Below are positions 33,370 through 44,473 of a stretch of DNA of 64,000 nucleotides, piece by piece (the stretch's first letter is position 1; the number at the start of each line of letters is the position of its first letter). This stretch comes from Anniella stebbinsi (Eukaryota; Chordata; Lepidosauria; Squamata; Anniellidae). Below the pieces are notes generated by a model. That model was not told where the DNA came from, searched no databases, and saw only the letters and a list, made by a program, of their open reading frames with translations. A program made the translations under genes and the position numbers. Where the stretch lies: contig JARDYH010000002.1 in the NCBI GenBank assembly GCA_029215795.1, positions 40,470,001-40,534,000 of the forward strand. Direction: 5' to 3'.

Positions 33370-33460
33370 TCTCTGGAGACTGAAATAATATATGTGGTTT
33401 TATTTCAAGAAATAGCCCTACGTGTTTTGGCCCTGAGTATGGGCCTTCTTCATAGGTCAG
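33370..33460 (-). mobile_element. Penelope-like tail with degenerate hammerhead
   Basis: On the minus strand 'ctatgaagaaggccc', a loop, 'gggccaaaacacgtaggg', then 'ctatttcttgaaataaaacc'. A GGCCC/GGGCC stem II lies between a CTGATGA-like box (changed) and an AAAAC box where GAAAC is expected. Both boxes deviate, so it is probably inactive. Confidence 0.4.
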
Positions 33461-33812
33461 TTTTTATAGGTCATTTTATATATAAATGCCTGCAGAGATC
33501 TCCGAAAAATAAATCTGGGAACTCTTGTCTCTTTATGCCATTGGCACAAAGCAAAATGGGTTTAAGAGAGCTTGTAAAGTAAAAAATTCAGATGGAGCTA
33601 CCATTGAATAAACTTGAATAAAATTTGATAAAATAACTAATCCATACTACAAATATAAAAAGTAATTTTAAAAATTAATTATATTAACAAACCATATAAA
33701 ATTATACCAAAATGGAAACTAAACATTTCACAAACAATAGTGACAGTACTTGTTTCTAATAATTATGTAATAGGTTCTATCAATACATTATCCACCTGTC
33801 CCATACTATATG
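33461..33812. other. No gene seen; AT-rich
   Basis: Very AT-rich, especially 33600-33780. No motif recognised. Confidence 0.4.
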
Positions 33813-33946
33813 ATCTAGCACAGCCTTCTCCAGTGTGATACCCTCCAGTGTTTTGAACTACAACTCCCAGCATTCCTGACCATTGGCCATGCTGGCTGGG
33901 TCTGATGGGAGTTGAAGTCCAAAAGATGGGGAAGGCTGATGTAGCA
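33813..33946. mobile_element. Family E palindromic hAT-type MITE with 8-bp TSD
   Basis: Element 33821-33938 (CAGCCTTCTCC to GGGGAAGGCTG) is flanked by atctagca (33813-33820) and atgtagca (33939-33946), 7 of 8 identical. The centre is 'ttggccatgctggctgg', and 'actacaactcccag' pairs with 'gatgggagttgaagt'. Confidence 0.8.
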
Positions 33947-35414
33947 CTTAATTGCTTTAGCATGATCCAGCCTTACCTTTTTAGCAGCTTTATGATCCTC
34001 GTCAGTCGAAGATGGAGAGAATCTCACATGATTACCCAGTGAACCTTTGTCTAAGTAGGGATTTGAACCAGTGCCAGCTCCAGGTTTTGAAGGGTCCTTG
34101 GGCATCACCCTCTCAGTGGGCCCCATCCCTCACTGAGTCTATCTTGTCACCCTCTTTCCCATCATTGCTTGATAGTCAGAAAGCCAGTGAGCGAATAGGT
34201 AGTGGCATCTACTGCACTTCCTTTAACCACCACAATTGCCTGGGCCAGAGCAAGAGGCAGGTGAACAAGGAGGTTGCAATGGTGAAGAGGAAGAGCAACT
34301 CCAAGGGGATCTTGTCGGTGGGCCCCTGTTAGCTTTGGGCCTCAGCAGTTGCCCAACCATGTCTACCCTTGATGACAGCCATGATTTGAACCCACCTGTC
34401 CACATCATGCTACTCAATGCACTTGTAGGCAGCTGACATAGGCACAGTGAGCATCACTTAAGGCATAATCCTTCTGAAAACACAAAACCCAGAGTCCTGA
34501 ACAACCAAACTCAGCGTTCCACACTAAAATAAACGGTACAAATTAGTGCACAGTTGCTTATATTGCATAACGAGTTCAAGCTGTAGTATCTGGATTTTGC
34601 CAGATTTCAAAATACTTTTGGCAAGGGGCAGAGGGGATAAAAAACGAGGCAGGCAAGCTGTGATGATCTGGGAGCTGGATTATGTTAAAGAGTCTGCATT
34701 GTATATGGCCAGGGACACACACAGACAGAGGAGATGAAAAAAGCTTCGGCAGAAGCTCCTTGATTGCTCTGGGGACACGATGAAATTCAGCACCATTCTC
34801 TGCTACAGATTGTGGGTTAATGCTAACAATCAATCCCCGAAGTCTGGAGTTGGTTTGCAAGAAATTTGTTGCTGTATTAAAAATGTAGAATGTGTTGGTA
34901 GCTTGGGTTGAATATATAGTCCATATGGTATTTTCTGGGCTTTTTGACAAAAGGATCATCATTCCTTCAACTGATTTTCTGTGGTGAATAATTACAGTTA
35001 CTAATTTAAAATCCCCTTCCTGTGTCTATTTTGGATCATGTAAAGCTACCCTAGGCACAGGATTGTATTTAAAATATTGCTTGCATGTAATAATTTCCTG
35101 CTGGCCAGGAAATTTGTTAGTTTACTAGTAGAAGAAAGGTGTAAGAGGAGTGAAGTGAATGAATTAATGAATTACCAATCCATCTCCTTTTGTGTTGCTG
35201 GAACACTGGCTGCTGCCTGAGGATGCCAGTTTCTGGTGCCAGATAAAATGGGTAGCTGTGTGTATGCATGTGCAAAATCATGCTCTCTACCCTGAGCTCC
35301 TTGCAGGATAGGTGCACTAAAGATATAATAAAGACATATTTAACTTCACTGAATTTTGTTTTCCATTCTGTGGTTCATTTAGCTATGCAGGTTAGATATG
35401 GAGTTCTAAACCTT
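33947..35414. other. No gene or clear repeat
   Basis: About 1.5 kb of anonymous sequence. 'aagtagggatttgaacc' near 34056 may be a trace of an old tRNA-derived SINE. A 128-codon minus-strand open frame (34576-34962) has no recognisable domain. Confidence 0.4.
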
Positions 35415-35995
35415 CTATGATTAGGGTGCCACCTGATTCGCCAAAAATAAGAAAGGTATCTCCAAAAAAGAAGACAAAAGGGGCACAGATTTGCATAAAA
35501 CCTGCGCATGCTATACATGCACATTTAGAAATAATTATTGTACTGTCCATGGAAATACAATCCATTTCAAGATAGTGTGGAAGGCTGTGATCATGTAACC
35601 CCTGTGCATTGCTCAGTCTGCTGTCCAGGTGCTGTTGATGGACAGCTGCAAAGCTCAGCTCTTCCTTCTGTTACTTCTTTATCTTTAAACCAGACGTGGG
35701 CCAGATCTACACCAAGTAGGATATAGCAGTATGAAAGCGGTATGAAAGTAGTATATTAAAGGCAGGAGCCACACCAAGCAGGATATACTGGTATATGGTA
35801 TGTGTCAATGGGCTCCAACAGTTGTCAATGCACTTCAATATCGCTATAAAGCAGTAAGTAGTGTGGCACCTGCCTTTTATATACCCCTTTCTTACTGCTA
35901 TATCCTGCTTGGTGTAGATCTGGCCTTGGACTGGACAGGCCTTCAAAATAGAGGACTGCCCTCTGTAGAAGAGGACACCTGGCCATATCATACCC
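35415..35995 (-). repeat. Family G repeat, interrupted by a fold-back element
   Basis: Minus-strand copy of the repeat at 40674-41510 and 54676-55055. It contains 'caacagcacctggac' and 'aaatgtgcatgtata' (as reverse complement) and ends with the 'gaggacacctggccatatca' edge. A 228-bp fold-back element occupies 35698-35925, exactly where uninterrupted copies read straight on from 'tttaaactagac'. Confidence 0.55.
35698..35925. mobile_element. Fold-back MITE with near-perfect long TIRs
   Basis: The ends read GGCCAGATCTACACCAAG, then T or C, then AGGATATAGCAGTA, with one mismatch in the first 33 bases. The inversion continues inward ('attaaaggcaggagccacac' against 'gtgtggcacctgccttttat'), giving arms of about 75 bases. 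No coding capacity. It lies inside a family G repeat. Confidence 0.85.
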
Positions 35996-36633
35996 ACCAA
36001 GATCCTTCAAAAATGACCCAGCAAGAAGGTTTGCAAATGAAACCATTCAAAAATACAAGCTAACTTTAAAAACCACAAGTAGTAGAAGAGGCTGAAGAAC
36101 TCTAGATCTTGCTTTCCACTAACTCTTTGCAGAAAGTTATGCAAACCTCGGGCTTCAGTTTGCAATCAAACCACAGGCCAAGCAAACATTATTTTTAGCA
36201 GTGGTTTGGTGTCATTGCCAGAGTTGCTCCTGGCAATGTGGCATAAGGCTGCGGAGGATTTGTCCATTTCTATTGATTTAATGCTACCTTAAACGAAAAA
36301 AGATTTCTGCACAGCTGGACGAGAACAACAATAGCTGCACAACAGCAGAAACCCATCGGATATCTCATACAGTGGTATTAACATTCACACCAAATGCAAA
36401 AAAAAGATGCTTTGAGACTTAGATATATCTGTATAGAATTTCAATATTTTTGTTACCCTTTCCTCTCCCCCCTTTCCCCTCTGTTTTAGATTGTAAGATC
36501 CTGGGGAGGGGTGGGCAGGGAGCTGTCCTCTGATGATATTGTTGTCAATAACTTCCTAGTACATTGATAACATTCTGTAAAGAAGATGGGGGAGCTGTTC
36601 AGGGTTCCAACCATCATAGAGTAGGCTGGCAAT
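35996..36633. other. No gene seen
   Basis: Anonymous. A piece near 36485 ('tttagattgtaagatcctgg') recurs near 11752. Confidence 0.4.
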
Positions 36634-37207
36634 GGGACTGTTCACATGATCAAGCAGCCCACTGTGGCTTATTTAAGCCATGGTGGACTGCATCATGTGC
36701 AGGTGGTCATTTTTACTATTCAAGCTGCAAGTGTGGCTTGTGTTGTCTGAACTTGGCGAGGGTGGGTTGTTGGTGTGGTTAATAAACCATTCACAATCCT
36801 AAAACAGCCCATGGGTTCTGGGTGGTTTGTTAACTCGGCCAACAATAGGCTGACCATATGAAAAGGAGGACAGGGCTCATGTAACTTTAACAGTTGTAGA
36901 GAAAAGGGAATTTCAGCCAGTGTCATTTGTAGGTAATTAGTTCCTGGTGAAATTCCCTCTTCATTGTAACAGTTAAAGTTGCAGGGGCCCTGCCTTCTTT
37001 TGTATATGGTCACTCTAGTATAGTGCATGCACCTTTAACTGTTGTGATGAAGAGGGAATTTCACCAGGAACTAATTGCATACAAATGACACTGGCTGAAA
37101 TTCCCTTTTCTCTGCAACTGTTAAAGTTACATGAGCCCTGTACTCCTATTCATATGGTCAGCCTAGCCAACAACTCACCCTTGTATGGTTCGGACAACAT
37201 GACAAGC
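36634..37207. repeat. Family N palindromic repeat, interrupted by family A
   Basis: An internal arm around 36734-36772 ('gcttgtgttgtctgaac', 'gggtgggttgttgg') is inverted in 37166-37207 ('gccaacaactcacccttgta', 'gttcggacaacatgacaagc'). A family A MITE lies between the arms. Confidence 0.5.
36838..37173 (+). mobile_element. Family A palindromic hAT-type MITE with perfect 8-bp TSD
   Basis: The best complete copy: 36846-37165, TAGGCTGACCATATG to CATATGGTCAGCCTA, flanked by exact gccaacaa (36838-36845 and 37166-37173). The left arm, the hinge ('actctagtatagtgc') and the right arm are all present. Confidence 0.95.
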
Positions 37208-37239
37208 TGCTAGAATATTCAAAAGCCACCTGGCATGAG

Positions 37240-37372
37240 ATGTTCTAGCAGGTATTCAATCAAAGACTGGACAACCATCTGTCAGGGATGCTTGAAACGG
37301 GATACCTACACTGAGCAAGAAGTTGGACTTAATGGCCTAAATGGCCCCTTCCAACTCTATGATCTTATAAAT
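37240..37372 (+). mobile_element. CR1 LINE 3' end (fragment)
   Basis: 'ctggacaaccatctgtcagg', 'agttggacttaatggcc' and 'ccttccaactctatgatctt' are the CR1 3' terminus seen also at 14640-14760 and 42750-42862. Confidence 0.75.
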
Positions 37373-39438
37373 CTCCCTGAAGGAGTTCCTAGAGTGGGAC
37401 ACAAAAGTAGTAACTCAAGTGGTGACCCTCAAGAAAATGTTGCAGTGAATCCACAGTCTCTAACAGAAGGGCTCCTGCTCTAGCCTGCGTGGAACATGAA
37501 TCTTGTAGAGATATTTGGCGCTCATGGGGTGGGGGAGCAGGAAGAAGGCTTCCTGAAACTTTCCCCCACTATGCAATATATCACTAAGTGCATTATTGCT
37601 ATATATTAGAGAATTGGATGAGGGGAAGGTGTCCTTTTTCTTCACCACTCCTTAACCTCACTGTATAGACCAAGAAGAAAAGTACTTACATGGCACACAT
37701 ATCCCAACCCTAATCCCCATCTCCATATTATTAATATGAGCTTGTAGGGACCCAAGAAGGCCACTTCCCTCTCTATACTCTTCATTTCCCTTTCCCCAGC
37801 CCTGAGGGGTGGACACCCTCAACATTTTCATGTCGTCCTGAAAGCTTGCTGGTCCTTGCTGGGGAGTTTTTTCAAATTCCTATTTTTCTTTTAACTTACG
37901 AATCAGTATACTTGAGCATACCTAGAGCTTAGGGACTCACCAGTGTATGTAGAAACCACAACCTTGTCTTTGGGTGACCCTGTTTTGCTTCCGAACAGAT
38001 TGACACAGCATCCTCCCAAGTCTGGTATTGATAGAATGATGGTAGTTATGGCACAAAGACCTGGTGGGATGTCCAGTAGTCCCATATTGATGGCATTTGG
38101 CACATTCCCTTGGTATGGTTTCTCAGAAACCTAATTTTGGGGAAAGCAAAGCCTTCTACTATATAGAGAACCCCACCATTTATTAATCTCTTCAGAAATG
38201 GGCCTGCTCAGGGTTTCACATTTTTGTAAAGTTGGCTGGAATTTGGGGAACCTAAGGGTTTGGGGTTTGGCCTTGGTATTTTCCTTGTTAGAATTCCTTT
38301 CCCAAGAGCTCCTCTATACAGGTTCTTTGACACTAAGGGCAAACATTTATGTTTAGATGAGATCTGGGCTGCAATAGAGTTTTGTTGTTTTCTTTAGCTA
38401 TTTTGACTGGGATCTGTTTTGATGCTATTTTATAGGTATTTTATTATCTTTTCTCAGTCCTAGATTACCTCTGATTGATCCTGCGATATTTATTGACCTC
38501 TGTTTTTCCTAGCCATTTCCCTCTCTGTGGAGATTCCAACACAGTCCAAGAGAGGAGGCAGAAATTGGGAGAACGATGATTAGGAACTTCTGAAAGGGAG
38601 AGTGAGGAATTAGGGACAATGCTCTTTGAAAATGTGTATGAGGCTCCTTAATGGTCCCTGCTTCATTTTCCACTTGGCTGCTTTACAGCTGAACTGTAAA
38701 CTAAAAATGACATGGGCTCATTAATTTGGCAGCGACTGGCAAGATTTGGTCATGTAGCATACCCAGAAAGCTATTGTTTAAGGCTAGGTCAGGTCAAAGA
38801 TCAAGCTAAATATGGCTGAAGCTCCTAAAAGATTGAGCTGAGGAGAGCCTAACCTTCCTCTGTAACCTCTGGCTGTCCTCAGCCGTGCGACCAGCTTGGG
38901 ATTTCTTGGGAAGACTTTCTATGAAGCTGTCAAGTTACTAGCAATATTATGTCAGATGGGTTCTTTTTAAAAGCAGCCTCAATTATATCATCCTCCATTT
39001 GTGTCTGACAAACCGTGTTCACAATGGGAAAGAATTGAAATTACCGCCCAAGCACAGGGTGAGGAGTGCGGTGTGTGTATGTGTGTGGATGGATGGATGA
39101 TCATGAGGAGAAATTGGTGAGATAGTGTGAACCCAAGCTCAAAATGTTTCAAATGCAGCAGACTCAAAAAAAAAATCACTTTTAGACATTGGGTTGATTG
39201 TATTTGTTTGGTTTAGAGGATAGTTGTTAATTCCTTGCATTGTCAAAAAATTAAACTCTGCTACAATCACCATGGTCTCATGGAATTCTCTCTGGGTTCT
39301 GGGTTAACACAGCTAGACATTAAAATCAGCTTGAGGATCATACAAATGCATACTCTCCTTTCAAATAAGGGATACTGGGAAGTCAGAGGGTTGTTCTACA
39401 AAAGATTTCTGTCCTTCTCCTCCCTTCTACCCTCTTTG
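37373..39438. other. No gene or recognised repeat
   Basis: About 2 kb of anonymous sequence. A short GT-rich tract lies near 39071-39088. One of the least repetitive parts of the window. Confidence 0.45.
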
Positions 39439-39439
39439 G

Positions 39440-39794
39440 GTGCCTCTACAAGAGCGATTTAAAGCTCTTTCAATGTGCATTAAAAATTTGACCTCTACAA
39501 GGGCGGAGTGCAAAGCAGGGGTCCAGACGCTTTAAATCTCCGATTATGCGCATTATCAAATGCACGTTAAATAGCGAGTTTTAATTTACCGCGGCAGTTA
39601 AAGCTCCTTATGACCATGTAAACAAGCAATTCTCCACAATAAACACCTCTAAAGTGCGTTTCATACAACTGGTAAGGCAACCAGTTGTGCGCTTAACCGC
39701 CTCCCGCATATAGTGATTTGCTGTAAAAGCAATTGCGAGAAGATGTGCATAATCAGACAACCAGGTGTCAAACTGAATTCTTGTAGAGGGGACC
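39440..39794 (+). mobile_element. Family B TGCGCA-rich MITE (copy 2, decayed)
   Basis: GTGCCTCTACAAGAG at the start and CTTGTAGAGGGGACC at the end. 'gattatgcgcattatcaaat' is kept, but several CpG sites have changed and the terminal palindrome is lost ('agatgtgcataatcag'). The oldest-looking copy. Confidence 0.8.
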
Positions 39795-40235
39795 TTTCAC
39801 AGGCTTGCACAACATGTTACCCACTCCGTGCAGTTTGCCAGTCATGTTTTATCACCTGCCAGGTGCTTAGCAACTTTCCGCTGAGATGGTTCAGAAATAA
39901 TATCAAACCTTGGCTTGGCACTGTGTGGACAAGCTTTGAAGGATCTTAAGGCTGTTGTGCTTCTTCACACCTTCCTGGTCCTTCTTCCACGCACACACTG
40001 CAATTCCTTCCTTTCCTCCCCGGTTTGCAGCAAACCATGGTTTGCCATATTATCTCAATTGGCAAACTATGGTTTGTCCTTGCTTTGCAAAGCAGGATTG
40101 GAAAGCAGGAGCAAACTGGTTTCCAAACCAGTTTCCAAGAGTTTCCAAGCTGGCTAGAAATGACGGGAATTGCAATCCCACACCTGGAGGGCATTAGGTT
40201 GGGGAAAGCTGGAACAGAGTTTTCCTTTGCATCAT

Positions 40236-40237
<2 letters not shown>
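39795..40237. other. No gene seen; family E fragment
   Basis: Anonymous, with repeats of 'caaaccatggtttgcc' near 40030 and a family E end at about 40176-40215 ('cctggagggcattaggttgg'). Confidence 0.35.

Positions 40238-40280
<43 letters not shown>
40238..40280. repeat. (AC)n microsatellite
   Basis: About 21 uninterrupted AC units. Confidence 0.95.
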
Positions 40281-40283
<3 letters not shown>

Positions 40284-40673
40284 TGCTCCCTCTTTCCTGT
40301 GCGAGCAATTCAGGGCAGCTTTTTCTATCACTTTTACTCAGAAAGCCCCAGGGATTGAGGTACGCACATTCATTCATTGTAGATCAGTTAGTCTACTACA
40401 TTTGCATCTTGCTTCACACTACCGAAAGGAACTTTGGAGCGATATACAAAGAAAGAATAATGTAATGCCAAATGCAGTATTCTGAAAGCTAGTCAGGAAA
40501 CAACAAGCAGCAAGGGCTGTGCTTTTCCTCAGGCAGGATCAATACAGGCTCTTTTCAGTGCCCAGCATGGTAGGAGTGCAGCAAGTGATTCATTTCCAGT
40601 CGTCAGAACTATAGGCAAGCTCACAACTGTAGCTCCTATGTACCCTTTCCAGCCCCCGAGTAGGATACGGGTG
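40281..40673. other. No gene seen
   Basis: Anonymous sequence. Confidence 0.35.
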
Positions 40674-40751
40674 GCCATGTGTCCTCTTTTACAAGGAAAG
40701 TCCTCTATATGAAGGGCTGCAGAACAGGTCTAGTTTAAAGATAAAAGCAAC

Positions 40752-40777
40752 GTGTGTGTGTGTGTGTGTATGTGTGT
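40752..40777. repeat. (GT)n microsatellite
   Basis: GT units with one interruption (gtatgt), directly before the family D element. Confidence 0.9.
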
Positions 40778-40787
40778 TTATGATGCA

Positions 40788-41227
40788 AAGGTGTAGAGGG
40801 AGGGAGGGGGAGGATTGCAGACTGACCAGCTTCCACGATCCTCCCTGGGCAGCCAAACAGGAAGCACAATGTCCCGGGACATCGTGCCTGTTGCAGGCAC
40901 CATTTTTTTTAAAGGCACAGGGAGCAGCAGGAGTATGCAGGAAAAGGTAAGGTCCCCCCGCCACCACCCCACCATCCTGGGGATGGCGGAATTGCTTCCC
41001 CCACCCCACCCCCATGGGCACGGAGCCACCCCGCGCGGCTCTGTGCCAATTTCACATCCCGGGAAGGTGGGGAAACTGGGATATCCCCAGTTTCCACTAT
41101 CCTGGGGTTTCCCTGGGGTCTTCCTTGGGTCATTCCCGGTTGCCCCTGGGACCCCATGTGCATCATTTAGATGCACAGGCACGACCAAGGGATGAACCCA
41201 GGGAAAATTGCTGGTGTAGACATGGCC
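40788..41227 (+). mobile_element. Family D MITE (copy 3)
   Basis: 'ggtgtagagggagggagggg' to 'ctggtgtagacatggcc'. Interior GC-rich; 'gtgcatcatttagatgcaca' hairpin near the 3' end. The 5' terminal repeat is missing, replaced by the adjacent GT tract. Confidence 0.7.
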
Positions 41228-41510
41228 AAAAAACCATAAGAAAGGAGAGTCCAGTGTCCATGAAGTGGCCCATCCTCAGTTAGCACTTCGACAGCAGACT
41301 GAGCTGCCACACAGGTCACCCAGTCACTGTCTTCCTTGCTTTGGTGAGATATATTGTATTTCTATGTAAATTATAGTAATTATTCCTACATTTGCTTCTA
41401 TCTGCATAAAACCGCACATTTTTTTAATGCAAATCTGTGCCCTTGTGTGTCCTCTACTATTTTTGGTGATGTGTGTCCTCTTTTTTGGTGATGCACAAAC
41501 GACTACTCTA

Positions 41511-42159
41511 AGTCGGGGCTGGACTTGAGACATTTTCAGTGCACAGAGGTGCTGAGCATTGAATGCAGGCCGCACCATTTCCTATTGCTGCATCTTCATG
41601 CCAGGAAAAGCTACATCTGTTAATTTTGTGCCTGCCTAATAAGACACTGCACCTCTTCCATTAAAGGGGAGAGGGAGAGGGAGGGAGGGAGAGAGAGAGA
41701 TGTCAGCCCTAAACACTGGTCTTGTGAAATGACCACTTAATTATCTGGAATTGCTCCCATAATGAATGAAGGTTTTAAGGCCACATACTTGAGATCACTT
41801 AAGGAAGATTGCCTTCTGCCTAGCACATTTTAAGCACTTACTTTGTGCTGAAGATCCATGCCTTGACTCTTTATGTCTATCGTTCTAAGCAGTGTTGTAT
41901 TTGCAAGTAGTGAACTAGGCTGTTGCAATTCTTATCATAAAACATAAAACCCTATATATTGGTACATTAATATGAAACACAAAACCATATATATTGGTAC
42001 CTTAATATAACTTGGAATATAAAGGCATTGAAGTAAATTGGGATATAAAATTATTAAAAAGAATGCAGTCCTAAACACACCTTCAAGGAAATAAATCCCC
42101 TTGACCACAGTGTGTCTTGCTTCTAATTTAATATGCATAGGGTTGTGCTGCAAAACTAC
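41511..42159. other. No gene seen; family H trace
   Basis: Anonymous. 'gaatgcagtcctaaacacac' with 'aatatgcatagggttgtgct' at about 42060-42145 is a family H fold-back. A purine-rich GAGAGG stretch lies near 41670-41700. Confidence 0.4.
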
Positions 42160-42862
42160 TGACTGAAAGAATTGGGCATGTATAGCCTTGAGAAGAGAAG
42201 ACTGGGGGGAGACATGATAGCACTCTTCATGTACTTGAAAGGTTATCACACAGAGGAGGGTCAGGATCTCTTCTCAATCATCCCAGTGTGCAAGACACAG
42301 AATAATGGGCTCACGTAGGCTGACCATATAAAAAGAGGACAGAGCTTCTGTATCTTTAAGTTGTATTGAAAAGAGAATTTCAGCAGGTGTCATTTGTAGC
42401 ACCTGGTGAAATTCCCTCTTCATCACAACAGTTAAAGTTGCAGGGGCCCTACTCTCTTTTGTATCTGGTCACACTAGGCAGGGCTTCTGCAGCTTTAACT
42501 GTTGTGATGAAGAGGGAATTTCACCAGGTCTGCATGCTTAAAAATTACACCTGCTGAAATTCTCTTTTCAATACAACTATTAAAGACACAGAAGTTCTGT
42601 CCTCCTTTTCATATGGTCACCCTAGCCCAAGTTACAGGAAGCCAGATTCCGGCTAGACGTCAGGAAAAACTTCCTGACTGTTAGAGCAGTACAACAATAG
42701 AACCAATGACCTAGGAAGGTCGTGGACTCTCCCACACTAGAGGCATTCAAGCTGCAGCTGGACAACCATCTGTCACATATGCTTTAATGTGAATTCCCGC
42801 ATTGAGCAGGGGGTTGGACTTTATGGCTTTATAGGCTCCTTCCAACTCAGCTGTTCTAAGAT
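42160..42862 (+). mobile_element. CR1 LINE 3' end, split by family A
   Basis: 'cttgagaagagaagactggg' to 'aatgggctca' on the left, then 'gttacaggaagccagattcc' to 'gttggactttatggcttta' on the right. The parallel CR1 copy at 14367-14763 reads straight through, which dates the CR1 before the A insertion. Confidence 0.85.
42308..42632 (+). mobile_element. Family A MITE inside CR1, degenerate TSD
   Basis: Element about 42316-42624, TAGGCTGACCATAT to ATATGGTCACCCTA. Flanks 'ggctcacg' and 'gcccaagt' are both close to the unbroken CR1 site 'gggctcaagtt', consistent with a decayed 8-bp duplication. Confidence 0.8.
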
Positions 42863-43029
42863 TCAAGGCCCACAAAAGTACAATAAAAAAAATAAACACT
42901 ATTATAACAAAAACAAACAAAAAAAACAGCATCTGAACAACATTTTCTCCTATGTCCCCTGCCCCAAATCGTTCAGAGAGGTCCTACCCCAAAGCAGCCA
43001 CAGCCCCTCTCCAGGGAAAGCCACAGCAC
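42863..43029. other. No gene seen; A-rich
   Basis: A-rich stretch (42880-42935) followed by C-rich sequence. Confidence 0.3.
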
Positions 43030-43325
43030 CTCCCTCCCTATCACTGGGCTATGCGTCCTCTTTTACAGAGTCCTCTGTTTGAATGGCTGTCCTTTCTCAT
43101 TCCACTTTAGAGATAATGAATCTTAAGAATTGTAGCTCTTCAACTGATACTACCTTGAGAGGCGATCACATAGGTCCCCTGGTCACAGTAATCTGCACTA
43201 TATAGTGAGATTTACTATAAAATGTCTAAATTTGCATCTATACATATGCATTAACATAAGCACATTCTATGCAAATGTGTGTCTTCCTTTGTGTTTCCTC
43301 TTTTTTGGCAAATCAGAAGTGCCCC
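43030..43325 (+). repeat. Family G repeat (copy)
   Basis: 'atgcgtcctcttttacagag' to 'gtttcctcttttttggcaaa'; same order as 54676-55055. Confidence 0.5.
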
Positions 43326-43403
43326 CCTTTGCTTACCCTGCAAAACCTCCTTCCCAATCAGCAGGAACCCACTCCCAATCATGCATTCCAGGATGATGCT
43401 AAT

Positions 43404-43550
43404 TCTAGATCAAGGGCAGGCACCCTGGTGTCCTCCAGAGGCTTTTGACTACAGCTCCCATAACCCTTGACTATTGGCCATGCTGGGATTGATGGGAGTT
43501 GTCATCCAAAACATCCAGAGGGTACCAGGTTGCCTACCCCTTGTTCTAGA
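43404..43550. mobile_element. Family E palindromic MITE
   Basis: Ends 'ctagatcaagggcaggcacc' and 'ggttgcctaccccttgttct' with 'aga' are inverted; the centre is 'ttggccatgctggga'. A variant with longer inverted ends than the 33.8-kb copy. Confidence 0.65.
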
Positions 43551-44437
43551 CAAATTAATTCATAATTCAAAGGGAATCTTTTCAGAAAACCAAAGAAATG
43601 TGGGCTGGGGAGCAGGCCAGTGGTGGTGGGTCCCATCTCCAACCTCTGCATGCCCATTTGGAGCTTGGCTCAAAGCTTTATGCTTGTAGAACTGTATGTG
43701 TGTATGGATCTATCTGCATGATGAGGAATCCAGGAAAAGCAGAGCTTCCAATTGCATGAAGAGGACATACATTGGTCCTGTTCTATTAATGTGTGTAACT
43801 ATTAATGTGTGTAACCGTGAGGGTCCAGGATCTTCCTTCCATGAAGAGTAAGGAAGCTCTCCCCAATTCAGGCAGATCTCTCCTCTGCTTCCCTCCCCAG
43901 GACACTACATTCAGCAGGATCTCCTGACTCTCTGTGTACGTGTAACACTTTCATAGGCGTGTGCTTGGGGTGTGCTGGTTGTGCCCAGGCACACCCTAAT
44001 TTCCCAGGGCCACCTCCACTTTCCTGCCCCCCCCCCACTGCTTGAATAACGGCTTTTAAAGAGGATGGGAAAGCCTCCTGAAATCCGCCATTAGCATCCC
44101 TGAGGGAACTACGCACTTTCCGGAGGCCCTGGAATGCACTTTCTCACCCCAAACTGCTCCAATTGGGGCCTTAAGTGGAGGGGCGAGAAAGTGTGCTTTC
44201 CCCTCCTCCACTCCAGTCACGCCCTAATGAAATGAGCCGTGCACGCCTATGAGCATTTTCATGGGGTGGAGGGACTGCCATTCAAAGGAGGGGGCAAGAA
44301 AGTCCACTTTCACCACAAGCAGAGTCGATCCAGCTTAAATCTGGATCCAACTCCTAATGGTTGCGTGAAAAAGGATGTCTTTGTATTGTGAAATTTGGAG
44401 TGTTCCCGTGCTGTTAATAATAAAATTAGCCAATACA

Positions 44438-44473
<36 letters not shown>

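Larger units (their letters stand above)
40674..41510 (+). repeat. Family G repeat, interrupted by family D
   Basis: Left part 40674-40748 ('gtgtcctcttttacaaggaa', 'gaagggctgcagaacaggtc') and right part 41228-41510 ('gtccatgaagtggcccatcc', 'gtgtgtcctcttttttggtg') align with the continuous copy at 54676-55055. Between them lie a GT microsatellite and a family D MITE. Confidence 0.6.
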
